Below, one piece after another: positions 33,511 to 45,673 of a stretch of DNA of 64,000 nt. Below the pieces are notes generated by a model. The model made no database searches. It was not told where the DNA came from and saw only the letters and a list, made by a program, of their open reading frames with translations. The DNA is from Amanita rubescens (lineage: Eukaryota > Basidiomycota > Agaricomycetes > Agaricales > Amanitaceae), in NCBI GenBank assembly GCA_015039365.1, contig WION01000053.1:1-64000 (forward strand), given 5' to 3'. A program made the position numbers and the translations under genes. Position 1 is the stretch's first letter; the number at the start of each line of letters is the position of its first letter.

Positions 33511-34774
33511 ATGACTTCAACCGGATCCACCACGACCGCCAGCAAGCGCCCGCTGTCTGGCTCTAGCCGCACCGGTGCGGATAGTGCCTCCTCATTTATC
33601 TCAAAATTCCCGCGACACTCCATGCAGGATGGCCCTAGCATCAAGGTGGGCGTCTTGGGCGCAACGGGTACTGTCGGTCAGCGATTTTTAACTCTGCTAG
33701 CGGATCATCCTTGGTTTGTGATCCATGCCCTCGGCGCGTCTCCAAGATCTGCGGGAAAACCGTATGCAAAGGCCGTTCAGTGGAAGCAGACGACGCCGAT
33801 TCCGCATCAGGTGGCAGATATGATCGTTCACGAGTGTAAACCGGAGAATTTCATCGACTGCCAGATCGTCTTTTCTGGCTTGGATGCAGATGCTGCTGGC
33901 GATATAGGCAAGCTTTATTATCGTGCTCTTGATCAATCACTGATCTTTGCTTGCAGAAGCGGCGTTTAGATCCGCCGACCTTGCCGTATTCTCCAATGCC
34001 AAAAATTACAGGAGAGATCCGCACATCCCACTCATCGTCCCACTCGTCAATCCTTCCCATCTTTCCATCATCCCACAACAGCAAGCCTTACACCATCCGC
34101 CCCTAAAAAAAGGCTTCATTGTGACAAACGCCAACTGCTCTACGACGGGACTGGTTATACCCCTCTGCGCTCTCGAGAAAGCATTCGGACCAATCGAATC
34201 GGTCCTCGTCACGACAATGCAAGCCATCTCTGGCGCAGGGTACCCCGGCGTACCTAGCCTCGATATCCTAGACAACATCGTACCTCATATCGGAGGCGAA
34301 GAAGAAAAGATGGAGTGGGAAACACTCAAAATTCTCGGTGGGATCGCAGAATCAGACGAGGGCTCTAAATCATTCGATATGCACGCGAAGCACCCACTTA
34401 GGGTCTCTGCGTCGTGTAATAGGGTGCCCGTCATAGACGGTCACACAGAGTGCGTATCGGTCCGATTCGCGAGGCGTCCGCCGCCGAGTCCGCAGCAAGT
34501 CCGGGAGGCGTTGATGGCGTTCACTCCCGATACGCAAGGTTGCCCGTCGGCTCCTCGGCATGCGATTGTGGTCCATGAACAGCCTGATAGGCCGCAGCCG
34601 AGGCTGGATAGGTACTTCCAGAACGGAGCGGGTGTGTCTGTGGGCCGCGTGAGGCAATGCCAAGTGTTGGATATCAAATTTGTGGTTTTGTCGAATAATG
34701 TGTCGATTGGAGCTGCGACGAGCAGTCTTATTAACGCGGAGCTGGCGGTGCTGAAGGGCGTCGTGGCGGTGTGA
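33511..34774 (+). CDS. HOM2: Aspartate-semialdehyde dehydrogenase (404 aa)
   Basis: Reduces beta-aspartyl phosphate to aspartate semialdehyde with NADPH, the branch leading to threonine, methionine and isoleucine. Exons 33511-33907 and 33957-34774 give 404 aa. The dinucleotide loop KVGVLGATGTVGQRF is near residue 45-60. After the intron come SNAKNYR and the active-site VTNANCSTTGL with catalytic Cys near 193, then AISGAGYPG and RVPVIDGHTECVSV with the catalytic His. The intron has a GC donor (ATAG/GCAAGC). A Ser/Thr-rich N-terminal extension of about 40 residues precedes the fold. Yeast Hom2 is about 365 aa. The stop lies 61 bp before the RRP43 start. Confidence 0.93.
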
Positions 34775-34835
34775 GGATCTGGGTTATAGAGTTCATGTAA
34801 AACTAAATCTAGAATTGTATCACTACACCATCATC

Positions 34836-35959
34836 ATGTCACATGCCGATGTAGTAGAACCAGTCTCAGCTGGAACTTCGCCACTAAAAGCTGCTATTTT
34901 TCAAAGACTACACCCACGAGTGTATTTGGAACGCTTCGTATCAGAAAACGTCAGACCAGACGGGAGACAGTTTGCCGAATGGAGAGATGTGTCGATAAAC
35001 GTCGGTGCGTACTCGCAATTCTATCTATCTAACGCGATTTCTTATATGGCTTTGGAAAAGGCTCGATATCGACAGCTAATGGTTCTGCACTTGTACGAAT
35101 GGGACACACAACGGTAGTATGCGGTGTTAAAGCAGAGATCGCTGAACCAGAGTTGGAAAGACCTAACGAAGGATTTTTAGGTACGATTCTTTTTTTTTTT
35201 TTTTTTTCTCAGTAAAAAGCTACGAGCTCTTACTATTACAGTACCCAACCTCGACCTTCCAGCTCTCTGTTCATCCAAATTCAAACCAGGTCCACCATCC
35301 GAAGATGCACAGGTCTTTTCCGACAGACTAAACGAAGTGATCCTCGCCTCTGGCATGCTTTCCCTCTCGTCTTTGTGCATACACCCCGGGAAAGCAGCTT
35401 GGGTACTCTACGTCGACGCGATGTGTATCAACTATGACGGAAACGTGTTGGACGCGGCGTTATTGGGTATGGTGGCAGCACTGAGGAACAGTAAGTGTTG
35501 TTGGATCATCCTCGCTTGCTCCTAGAGTAAAAACTGAGAGTAGTCTGGTTTAGCGCAACTCCCGAAACCAACGTTTGTTGAAGAGTCTGGAAGAACGATT
35601 TGTTCACGCGAAGAAAAGGTAGCGCTTGAGATAGACAATGCCAGGCTACCTTTTTCCATGTCTTTTGGGTTATTTGATTCGTGAGTTGTTGTCGTTGTGT
35701 GCGATGTAATCTCACTGATATATGCGATGGCGGTACTAGGACGCACATCTTTTCTGATCCGACTGCGTTCGAAGAGCCTTTGCTAGATTCGACTATATCC
35801 ATCGTGTTGGACGCCTCCGAGGATGATAATGTGATTTTGTTGTCTCAACATGGCTCAAGTGAAATTTCGTCGGCGGGAGACGGAGGTGATGCGCTTTCCG
35901 TATGTATGAGTACGGCAAAGGAAAGAAAAAAGAAATTGGTGATTGTACTAGAGGAGTAA
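34836..35959 (+). CDS. RRP43: Exosome core subunit RRP43 (EXOSC8), RNase PH-like (294 aa)
   Basis: A ring subunit of the RNA exosome, catalytically inactive in eukaryotes. Exons 34836-35004, 35061-35180, 35242-35490, 35554-35680 and 35740-35959 give 294 aa. The start is the ATG of MSHADVVEPV; an upstream in-frame TTG is not used. Diagnostic stretches are FQRLHPRVYLERF, ENVRPDGRQFAEWRDVSINV, GSISTANGSALVRMG, VVCGVKAEIAEPE, VPNLDLPALCSSKF, VLYVDAMCINYDGNVLDAAL and CSREEKVALEIDNARLPFSM. The active-site Arg/Asp set of bacterial RNase PH is not conserved, as expected. Length matches the family. Confidence 0.92.
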
Positions 35960-36490
35960 TGGGTGTGATGGCTACATTTGCTTGATATGTGCGTATGGTC
36001 TATAGCTAGGTGAGTTGTTGCTCTGCACAAGACTTTGTTGACTGGCTTGCGAACATAGGGAATGTAAGCATAGACATGATCGCAGAGAGCATTTTGCTAC
36101 ATCAGTAGACAAGTATATTGTATGGCACCAAGCGACAGCTCGTGTTGTTATCTTTGAAGTGCAAATGTAGCGCCGGCATCCTCCACCTGGTATTCTACCA
36201 TCAGCTAGAGCCAAGGACGTGAGTCTTTTCTGTACAGCGGTCGTTCTTTGATTGACTGAAGAATCACGATATGCTGATGCTTGCTATGTCACGCTGAGAC
36301 ACTGCTTATCAGCCTTATCTGGTGCGTCCATCTGAAGCGTATCACCTCGATTATCGACAATACCAGACATGATCTAATTCTAGCAGGGAGAGGAAAATAT
36401 ACGTCTACATACTTTTGAAAATACGGTAAGGGGTAAAAACGTAAAAAAGTGAAAACTACCTGTCCGATAAAAGTGCAACTAATCTACGCC
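35960..36490. other. Interval between RRP43 and the first CPL1-like gene
   Basis: Convergent 3' ends. No further gene, repeat or RNA feature was seen. Confidence 0.5.
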
Positions 36491-37300
36491 TCAGTGCTTG
36501 ACCGCGCATTTCTGCTCATGCATATCCAAACGATACCCTGAACGGCACGAGTCTACAGAAAATGGGGATCAGGATGCGGTAACCACGTTTGACAAAGACT
36601 CGACGCACGGATATAGCAAATCCCACCATCGCAAGACGCTGCACGCACGCCGCGTTCTTTGCCACAAACAGCACCTTTTCCGGTCGCTGCACATCCGCCG
36701 CAGTTGTCAAGATCAGACTTGATGTTGACGCATTCATGACGTGAACCGTGCGCATTGGTTATAGGGCAGGATGTCTGACCCCTAGGGCAATTAGAAATCT
36801 GCGTAACGGCGGCATTCATGAATACTCGGAAAAGGAGAGCACGCAAAAACTTACTGAACCATCCTCGTTAAAGAGCAGCTGCAGTTGTCGGCGCCGCCGG
36901 CTGTTGGCGTCGCCACTTGAACCGGTTGGGCACGTTACCTGGACGAGATTGAATGGCAAGCATTGGAAAGTTCACATATGGGACTTACGGTGCACTGGCC
37001 ATTCGTGGCGCTCCATGTGCATTGGGAATTGATAGGTTGCTACAAAATGGTTATTGGACAGGCGGACGAACGCCAGGTTGGGGCTCACGAAGTCATTATT
37101 GCCGTGTTGGCAAACACACTAATGGTGATTTTTTTGTTGATATAACATGCACGAGCGAGGTAATACTGACGCACCTGGCCGTTAGAGTAGGCGACGTGGT
37201 AGCTGTTGGGGCAAGCTGATGCTGCCAGGGCGATTTGTACCAGTGAAACAGAGAGGAAAAGAGCGAGGAGTTTTCGCGTCGGGCTTGTATGGACGAACAT
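36491..37300 (-). CDS. Secreted CPL1-like cysteine-rich protein, copy A (170 aa)
   Basis: Exons 37300-37175, 37039-36989, 36938-36855, 36798-36609 and 36552-36491 give 170 aa. The start is placed at the ATG that opens a good signal peptide (MFVHTSPTRKLLALFLSVSL then VQIALAASA). The mature protein has the CPL1-type cysteine pattern: CPRGQTSCPI, a HECVN strand, SDLDNCGGCAATGKG, VCGKERGVRAASCDGGICYI and a final SCRSGYRLDMHEQKC. A basic segment NSRRRRQLQ could be a processing site. The family is named after Cryptococcus Cpl1, a secreted protein; many fungi have several copies of unknown role. It is paralogous to copy B, with the same exon count and splice phases. Confidence 0.8.
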
Positions 37301-37666
37301 TAGTGGAGAGAAGTAGCGAGGAGACAACCAGAGCGGGTCACCCTTTAAGTACATCTGAATCCATCCCTATTTTAACGTCCCTTGCCAAGGATGGTGGGGC
37401 GTGATAACATTTTTGAATTAGGAGGGCGGCTGTACTAGATAAAGGAGATTTGTGGCGCGGAGTCGAAGTTGTCGCCAAGCCAATCACCACCATGATCGGG
37501 AGCCTATTCGGTATACTGCTATAGGTTAGAGGTGTCTTTTTCTAATAGTAAACACTCGTCCCAGGGTCTGTGCTATTCCGTGTGCGCATATTGGTATAAA
37601 TCATTCTCAAAAACCCCTATACGTATCTGCCAGCTCGATGACGCAACTAGACAGTATCAAGTGATA

Positions 37667-37936
37667 TTGAAAGAACGCAACTCCAAACATCATGGCGAGG
37701 GCACAGGAAAGTAATTGTCCGATAAAAGTGCATCTAAACTACGTCTCAGTGCTTGACCACACATTTTTGCTCATGCATGTCCAAATGATATTGAAAGAAC
37801 GCACAAAATACCTACTCCAAACATCATGGCGAGGGCACAGAAAAGTATTAACGTAGAAGTAATTGTCCGATAAAAGTGCATCTAAACTACGTCTCAGTGC
37901 TTGACCACACATTTCTGCTCATGCATATCCAAATGG
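37667..37936. repeat. Local duplication containing an orphan last exon of the CPL1-like gene
   Basis: A segment from ATTGAAAGAACGCA to CATGCATNTCCAAATG occurs at about 37667-37788 and again at about 37790-37936. The second copy contains the true last exon of copy B; the first holds a detached copy of that exon with its own stop. A similar 3' end is found after copy A. Confidence 0.75.
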
Positions 37937-38682
37937 TACCCTAAACGGCACGAGTCTGCAGAAAACGGATCAAGATGCGGTACGGCCCTTGACGAAACTC
38001 AACGCACGGATATAGCAAATCCCGCCATCGCAAGAGGCCGCGCGTACACCGCGTTCTCTCCCACAAACAGTGCCATGTCCAGTCGCTGCACATCCTCCAC
38101 AGTTGTCAAGATCAGACTTGGTATTGACACACTCATGGTGTGAACCGTGCGCATTCGTTACAGGACACGACGTCTGACCCCTAGGACAATTGGAAATCTG
38201 CGCAACGGCATTCAGGAATGGATGAAAAAGGAAGGGCACAAAACGTACAGAGCCATCCTCGTTGAACTCCAGTTGTCGGCGTTTCCGGCTGTTGACACCG
38301 CTGCTTGTACCGGTTGGACACGTTACCTTTACGAAATTGAGTGGCAAGCAGAAATCCACGTTAGCGACTCACATGGCATTGATTACTCGAATCAACATAG
38401 CACTGGCATCTCGAATCGAGGTCGCGCTGCAAAAAGTTGTCGGGAAAGTGGGCATGGACTCAACCAAGTCACGACTTACGTATATAGAGCTTGAGCCATA
38501 TCGGCACGAACACTATCAAATACTTCGTCTCAAGGACGGCGTAAATGAAAACAACGCGGACGTACTTTTCCATTCCTAGCGACCACCTGATAGCCAGACG
38601 GGCAAGGTGAAACTGCCAGAACGATTTGTACCAGTGCAACCGAGAAGAAAAGAGCGAACAGCTTTTGCGAGGATCCGAACAT
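37894..38682 (-). CDS. Secreted CPL1-like cysteine-rich protein, copy B (166 aa)
   Basis: Exons 38682-38566, 38426-38373, 38326-38249, 38197-38008 and 37955-37894 give 166 aa. The signal peptide starts MFGSSQKLFALFFSVALVQI. The mature part repeats the copy A pattern: CPTGTSSG, NSRKRRQLEF, CPRGQTSCPV, HECVNTKSDLDNCGGCAATG, CGRERGVRAASCDGGICYI and SCRLGYHLDMHEQKC. Exons 4 and 5 are identical in length to copy A (190 and 62 nt), showing a tandem duplication of the whole gene. Divergence is greatest in exons 1 and 2. Expected to be extracellular or wall-associated; role unknown. Confidence 0.8.
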
Positions 38683-39244
38683 TTATGCTAGAATGCGGGG
38701 AGATATCCTGAGAGAGGCCATGAGCGCGTCGCTGCTTAAGAATCTAAATTTCCCCTATCTTGATGATGGCGCCCGAGTGTTAGGGGGTATGGACCGTGGC
38801 GCTTGTAAAGGAAGTCAAAGGTAACGTTAAGGTATCCACATATCCACACCATGACAGAACAGGCATAGCCGAGGATCTCAATTGCAAAAGGAGGTACTTC
38901 CCTCTCTTGCTTTCAGACGTAGGCAGACAAACAAAATTCGCATCCATTAGGGTACTAGCGGTCGTCACTGCAGTGCCGACACGAACCTTGCGCCTGATTT
39001 ATTTATATAAAACTGTTTAAGTCTATTATCTACCAGTGTCCAAACCAAGAAAGGGTAATATTTCGGTTGTGCTTGTATTCAAACCCGTATTACTTACTTA
39101 ATACTTTTCACAGAAGCAAAAATTCGCATCCATTAGGGTATCAACCGTCAACAGGGTAACGTGACCAGTAAAATGAGCAAACGTACATAAGGTACCACCT
39201 GCAGAGCTAAGCAAAAAAGGAAATGCAGTATATAGAACGTAAAT
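38683..39244. other. Interval between copy B and VPS41
   Basis: Non-coding as far as I can see. A 20-bp sequence AATTCGCATCCATTAGGGTA occurs twice (about 38936 and 39121). Confidence 0.5.
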
Positions 39245-42200
39245 TCATGTCCGTGTCTCGTCCGCCCTACCGTGGCAAACGGGACATCCTCGGCCGATCC
39301 TTGCACGGATGATAGACTCACTGCAGGCAGAAGATTCATCGGCAACCAATTATAACTCGAGACAGATCAACACTCACTATGCAATCTTCCCATTGATCTC
39401 GCGTGCTGACCCTAGCAACCCTGCACTGCGCAACACCGGATCGGGGCGCGGAGGAAGCCGATCGCTTCCGCTCAGGCAAGTGGCGTGCACGACGTGGCGA
39501 CAAAGATACAAAATCACGAGCGAATCCGGTGTCTCCTGGATTGACCGCAAGCATACCGAACATGTCGTCTTCGCTGTGGGGCAAGTGGGGCAAAAAGGAA
39601 AGGAGTGAATTAGGGATGGACGAAAGGAGGTACAGAGAGGTGATGCTAACCTGTGAGAAAGAATCCGCCGGTCTGGCCATTCTGCAACTTGTGAGAGAGC
39701 TCTGCGCTGTCTCCATAGAGTATCGTCTGGCATCCCTGCAATAGGGATATCTGCAGATGGAAATCCTGGAGAATCTTGATCAGGGCGTCCTTGAGACCGG
39801 GAATCTCAAGCCCATTCTTGATCCGTCGGATGAGCCTGATCGGACTGATCTCGACGCCGACATTCTCCAACAAGCCACGTATAAACGCTAAAACGGATGT
39901 CAACAAGGTGGACATGGGTATGGTAGCGCGGAACAAACTTGGCCGTGTCTCCGAGTATCGAAGCAGATCTTCCCAGAGGTCGTCATCGTTTTGCTCTTTT
40001 GCAAACTCGATGGCCTGAATAGTGATGAGCAATGATATTATAACGAGACCAAAGGAACCTACCCTCTGCACATCTCCAAGCCTCTCGATTATCAATGTCA
40101 ACGCTTGCTTGTTGTTGCCCATTTTACCCAATAGAAAGACCATCTCTGGAACTAAATCCCTCTCTTTGCATACTTCGAAAGCCTGCTCCAGGCTATAGTA
40201 GTTGCTCGCGCGGAGAAAATCGATTAGACGTGGCAAAGCATATTCAGCGTAAAGCTTGACCTTTCACGCGCCAACGTCAGCCTGAATATCATAAAGACGA
40301 ATCACTGAGTATACCCACTTGCATATCGGCAAACTCGGCGACCAGATGTGGATCTTGAATGAACAAAGCGTCCAAATACAGAAAGAGGTAATAGGGCTTC
40401 TTGGTCAACTGCTGGACTACTCTGGTTATCTATCACACACCATTAGTTATTTCGTTGAGACAATGATTGCTAACGACTCACTGGAATAGCATGAATATTA
40501 TCAACCAACAGCGCGATGCCCTCGCTCTTGGACGGATCGACTACCGCCCCTTCTTCCTTCCTTTTTGTCATCAACTCGTCATCAAACTCTACCAACAACA
40601 ACACCTGATCCGAGACATCGGTGAACAGACTGTGCTCTCTTATCAAGTTGAACACGTTTGGTCGCCTTAGCCGAAGGTAATAAGGGAGGGCTTTCCCTGG
40701 CTGTCTGTTGATGGTGTACAGTTCAGCAAGGCATTCCATCAACTTTGTTGGTGATTTGGAAGATGAAGAAGTAAGGGTGGACGAGAACATGGACAACTTC
40801 TCGAGTTCCGAGCGGACAGCGACGATAACAGCCGAGATGTCGTATGCGTCCTTTGGCCATTCTTTGATCGTCTGTAGGAGTGCCTGAAATTACGATGTTA
40901 GATTCGCTGTATAAGGGCAAAGACCCGGCATGACCGTACCTGATGATCGTGTGCCAAAAAGTGTGCCATTATCATATCATATACCACCCGGTCCAGCGTC
41001 GGGGATTCGATAGGGGTGTAAGGTATGATGGCCTGCAACTGTCTCCGCTCGGCAAACGTGAATATCCAGCTCTCCCACCGCTTCACACTGTGCCCGCATA
41101 CTTTAGGACATAATTCCGCAGCTTTATCGTACTCCTCTGTCTCATGTCATAAATCGAAGTCTTTTGATGCAGCACAAGGAAAGAACACGGACCTTGGTCT
41201 ACCAAGTACTCAATGTACCTCTGCCCAATCTCGGATGAGCTCAGCGGATCCCTATCTTCGAGGTCATCCTTTGCTACGATGTCGGGCTTTTCCGCTTCTT
41301 TCTCGCTATGCATCCCATTCGTCTTCGTCGCAGCCGTCGCTCCAACCAGCTCGGCTTCCAACGCTTCCGCTTCCTCCAAAGCCTCTTCATACCGCTTCTT
41401 CTCCATTAACCACGAAATATGGTCTCGCCTATCCCTCGGCATAACCAAAACCAAATCCTTCGGACTCAAGGCGACGTAACACCTTCCCGCGTCTCCGTGA
41501 CCAATTGCCGTGCCTGTTCCCAAAACAGTCCCAGTCCCAGAATCAACTTCCACCAAAGTATAATCATTACACCCCCACGCATGGAAGTTGATCACGCCCA
41601 GCGCATCCGAAACGAGCTCCTCACCCGCTCTTGACACGATCCTCATCTCGGGCCGCTCGGCTGACTTGCGCGCCTGCTTAGCCCGGTCTTCCGTCATCTC
41701 ATCATCGAACCGTTCCGGAGGATTATAAGCGATAATAAGAAAACCGGTCAATGCACGTGCCTGGGCCTGCGCGCGTGCTTGAGCGGGAGAGGATAAGGGT
41801 GACGAAGGGACCAGGGCTGTAGATGAAGAGGATATGTGGGAGTAGATTGACGCGTTGGATGGATATCTGGAGTGACCTCCTGGGGCCGAAGGTTCTTTGT
41901 ACAACTTTGATCCTGGGACGCTGGGTATGCTACTGGTTGTCGTACGCGTAGGACTTGGATGGCGTTCAGCGTCATTAGAATCAGTCGGAGAACGAGCGTG
42001 GTTGGAAATGTCAGCTTTGTGGTTCCCATTCCCGTGATTTGGAAGAGGATGAGTGACGAGTCCAGATATCATCGCGTCTAGTTTGAGATGTGCCGTGATT
42101 TCGACGGCATATGGGTACACTTTGGCAACAGCTGGGTTGACGGTGGACGATGACCGTTGTCGCGCGCGGATGCGTGCGACTTTGATAGTGTCAGCCCACC

Positions 42201-43245
42201 CAATGAGAAGCGTCGAGTCGTCTTGCCAGTATAGAGAACATTTGAACAGGTCTGCACGGGGACTGTCAGAGGCTCTGTCGATCGTAGCAAATCGGCCTTG
42301 AGATTGCGTGTCATAAATCTTGACACCCTAAAGCAAGAAAGATCAGGTCAGGGAGGGGATTCAGGGTAAAGGAATCTTGCGTACGTAGTCATCCGCCCAC
42401 GCGATAAATTTGCTTCTCCACCTAACCTGCCATATTGGCCCGTCTCCCGAATGCAATACCGTCTCTTTGTGACCAATCCAGCCCCGCTCTCTCAACACCA
42501 ATTTTCCACTCAAACCACCACATACGAACGCCCGTGCGCCCCGCTTTCCAAAATTGGGTTCCATCGCTACGGAGCGCATGGGTCGCTTCATATCAAATAC
42601 GTACGACTCTGGCGTGGATAAAGAATGGATCACAACCTGTCCTGCGGTGAATGGAAGGGAAAGACGTTAATTAGTGTCAGTAATGGAGGTAACAGAGCGA
42701 TGACTTACCGTCAATCGATGCTGTAGCTACAAAGTCACCTGTAGCATCCACAGAGATATCGACGATGGATGCCATGTGGGGTTTGTATGATTTGAGCCGC
42801 TTGCCGGAGAGATCAAGGATGTGCACGATGCCGCCATGTGTGCCCAAAGCCTAAGTAGAAAACATCAGACAAGCATCAGATAACACTTGAGTTAAACTCG
42901 TACCATGGTCCTGTTCATGATAGCCAGCGAAGAGGCCGCATCCTTCTTCAACAAGTCCGGAATGGCGCCAGCGATGCGCTCGTACTTCAGCGAAGGCTCT
43001 TCCTCCTCCTCTTCCTCGTCGTCCTCTCCAATTCCAGGACCAGACTCTCCTTCATCCTTGTCCTTCTTCACCGCATCCTCGCGGCCACCGTCGGGCTCCA
43101 GCTCGGCTTCCGGCTCACTGGCAACATGCCCATTGACTGATTTCTTGATCACATCACTGTTCTCGTGCTCACGAGCGTCTACACTTTGCATTTTCAAAGG
43201 TCCGGCGTCGTCGTGGTTCGAGGCAAGCGTCTCGGAGAGAGACAT
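39245..43245 (-). CDS. VPS41: HOPS complex subunit VPS41 with C-terminal RING (1139 aa)
   Basis: A tethering subunit of the vacuolar HOPS complex that binds Ypt7/Rab7 and AP-3 vesicles. Eleven exons (43245-42904, 42850-42709, 42641-42385, 42327-41193, 41136-40940, 40883-40482, 40429-40319, 40260-40063, 40014-39651, 39573-39378, 39320-39245) join in phase to 1139 aa. An acidic N-terminal tail (GEDDEEEEEEEP) precedes LKYERIAGAIPDLL and a beta-propeller (GTHGGIVHILDLSG, GVKIYDTQSQGRFA). A Ser-rich insert lies near 370-450. The helical solenoid includes YLVDQEEYDKAAELCPKVCG, VKLYAEYALPRLIDFLR and the clathrin repeat ALTLIIERLGDVQ. The RING (about 1054-1130) has CSVC, CRHVVHATC and CPVC. Start chosen at MSLSETLASN. 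All landmarks of the family are present. Confidence 0.93.
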
Positions 43246-43501
43246 GTGTACATTGAGATTCAAGAGAATGGAAGAGGCTAACAATCACCGTGGGAACAAT
43301 GTGCTAATTTAGTAATAGTATGGCTATGGTCAAATCTTTTTTTTTCTGAATAGAAATGGGTGTATTGTGTATTCTATTGTATATATTATAGCTATTGTTT
43401 CAGAAGTTTGTATGTGTAGTGGAGAGCCTAGAATCATAATGTAATAGTATTTACAGCATTTTGTGTTGGAATATTTCGGGCTGAATCGAGCATGCACTCA
43501 C
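43246..43501. other. AT-rich boundary next to VPS41
   Basis: VPS41 promoter region. It ends with ACTCAC (43496-43501), which is repeated beyond the right end of the TIR element. Confidence 0.5.
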
Positions 43502-43531
43502 TTTGCTCCGCGAAATTGGACAACAAGCCGT

Positions 43532-43860
43532 GATCACGAGTGATCACTAGTGATCATGCGTGATTACTCATGATCACTGTGGATCGTCGTGAACAGGCAT
43601 GATCATTAATGATCATGAGTGATCACTAATGATCATTAGTTATCCACGATGATTGCTCATGAATAGCTGTGAACAGCCGTGAATAGTAATTATTGTATTA
43701 TGCTAAAATATACTGATTCCCTCATGAACACTTGTGAACCACAGTGATCATCCTTTGAGATGATGGCCATGCAATCGTGATCAGTTGTGGATCATTGTGG
43801 CTCATCGTGGATCATCATGATCCATTCATGATCACTTGCAATCATGATTCACTGCCCAGC
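43532..43860. repeat. Left subterminal array of GATCA palindromes
   Basis: More than fifteen degenerate units of the form TGATCAyNNGTGATCA, including GTGATCACGAGTGATCACTA and CATGATCATTAATGATCATG. The same motif class is found at the right end. Confidence 0.75.
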
Positions 43861-43935
43861 TCATAACAAGAAAAACTCGCCTGGTGATACACGGTAAATT
43901 AAGTATAGTAAACTAAGTATAATACTAAGTAGCAC

Positions 43936-44003
43936 CGATCAAGGCGTCCCCGCCCTATCCATTTCTGTCTACTAGGCGTCCCTGCCCTTTCCGTTCCTGG
44001 CAT
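43936..44003 (+). repeat. Internal direct repeat, left copy
   Basis: GCACCGATCAAGGCGTCCCC then CCTATCCATTTC, a short spacer, GCGTCCCTGCCCTTTCC. A diverged copy in the same orientation lies at 54703-54785. Confidence 0.65.
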
Positions 44004-44076
44004 CAGATTCCATCACTGCCACCCCTAGCTCATAAATTCGAGTCTTTCAAGAGCTTACCGAGTTCCCGATTAGATT

Positions 44077-45540
44077 CTATAACATCCTGGAACTCAAACA
44101 CACTTCCACGGGATACTCGAGTCCAACAACCCTCCCATCCTCCCATCCTCCTCTCCCAAAAAGTTCCTCGGCGTCGTCCCCGCTTTCGCCTACAATCCCC
44201 ATGCTCGCCGTATCCAGAACGATCGCACCTGGCGCACCCGGAGGAGCACCCATCGCAAAATCGTCATTGGCCTGCAAACTCTCCATTCCATCTTCAACGC
44301 CCGCTACACCGACACTTTCCACTCCGACACCCATGGCCATGTTCAAGCTTTCACCAACGACACCTGTACTGCCGGCAGCGTTGGAAATGATGATGTGGGC
44401 GTCACGGTCACCTACACCAGCTAGAGCGTAGTGCCGCAGCCCGGTCACCGAGAGGTCCAAGTCGTGGCTGACGATTGGCATTACGCAACCCCATGGGTGC
44501 AGTACATTCCAGAGAGGGAGATGCAGATGCTAACACGGGTGTAGATCCTGAGCTCAACATGTGGCTATGACTCAGGGTATACGGGCAAATCCAGCTGAGG
44601 TCTCTGGCCAGCGTTCAGGGCAGCGTTGATATGCAGGTGTCGATCGCTGCGGCGGGGAGTGGTGGTACACTGGTACTGGTGCTACGATTTGCAAGGCATG
44701 ATATCAGGAGATGCGGTTCATGTTGATGTCGCCATCTGCGTCGTGTTCGGGCTTGTCCTCGGTTTCCGTCTCAGCGCGGGAAGTGTCGGTGGAAGCAGAA
44801 GGGGAGGGGGTGTCGCGTCGGTATTCTGACACGAGAGAAGCCTGCTGAGGTCGGGTGTCACTGAGGAGACCGTGGGGAGCGGCGTGAGTATGGCGTTGGG
44901 TGATATTGCGCATTGGAGAGGAAAGGGTCAGTTCGTCCGAATCGTCCCATGCTGGCCGAGCAACAATAGTTCCGCTGCGATCTCGGACAACGTTGACAAT
45001 GACTGCGGAGCCAACGGTGGTGATGGAAGTATTGGTCCCAGGTTTGCTGTCACTACTGCTGTTGGGGCCCTGCCTTCCTTCTGTGATAGTTTGAGTGGTC
45101 GTGTGCGGGTTCGGTGGGGTTGCAGGTCCATAAACTCGTCCTAGGAGTTGTTAGTTGAGTTCCAAACAATGAAATAGCAAGTACGTACGACAAATGGCCC
45201 TTCGATCGTGATCGCTTGCACGTTCCGGAGGCGTTGTAGCCTAATCTGTTCATTCAACAATTGTTGCTGCATGAATTGTTCGAATTGAACCTGCCCCTGA
45301 AGCGCACGAGCCAGAGCGGCTGCTCCCTCCCGTTATCTTTGCTCCGCCTGGGCCAATCTTCGAGCCTGTCGCTGCTCTCGAGACTCGCGAGGGATGCCAG
45401 TCGCACTGGAGCTAGGACCAATGGCAAACGTAATTTACTGGCAAGCCAGGCCTCGAGAACGCAACCAACCACGTCCAAAGCACCGGCTTCTTCTAATCGG
45501 CTCGCTTCCCCACACACTGATGTTGACGACACACTGGAAA
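44077..45540 (-). pseudogene. Decayed minus-strand coding region inside the TIR element
   Basis: Minus-strand frames contain protein-like pieces: a Gln-rich coiled segment (REQRQARRLAQAEQR, one TAA, then LARALQGQVQFEQFMQQQLL) at 45250-45400, SEYRRDTPSPSASTDTSRAE at about 44770-44830, and a Gly/Val-rich ORF at 44077-44481. Stops and frame changes interrupt them. The parts may belong to one former gene of the TIR element. No conserved domain is recognisable. Confidence 0.35.
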
Positions 45541-45673
45541 GCCAATGAAAAACGGTATGCAGCGTGTTTGTCGAAATTTGTTGGATTTACTGTTGGCGCC
45601 AGTTTTTGCGGGTGGTATCTGGAAGGAGTAAGGCTGTAAACGGCAGTAGGATTCTCTGGTGGGGGTAGGGGGT

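Noticed and set aside
42905..43312. 135-codon plus ORF
   Set aside because: Antisense of the acidic VPS41 N-terminus; the Ser run mirrors the Glu/Asp run.
43532..43860. GATCA array as a CRISPR-like or telomeric repeat
   Set aside because: Units are irregular, palindromic and lack unique spacers; the genome is eukaryotic; a mirrored array marks the other end of the TIR element.
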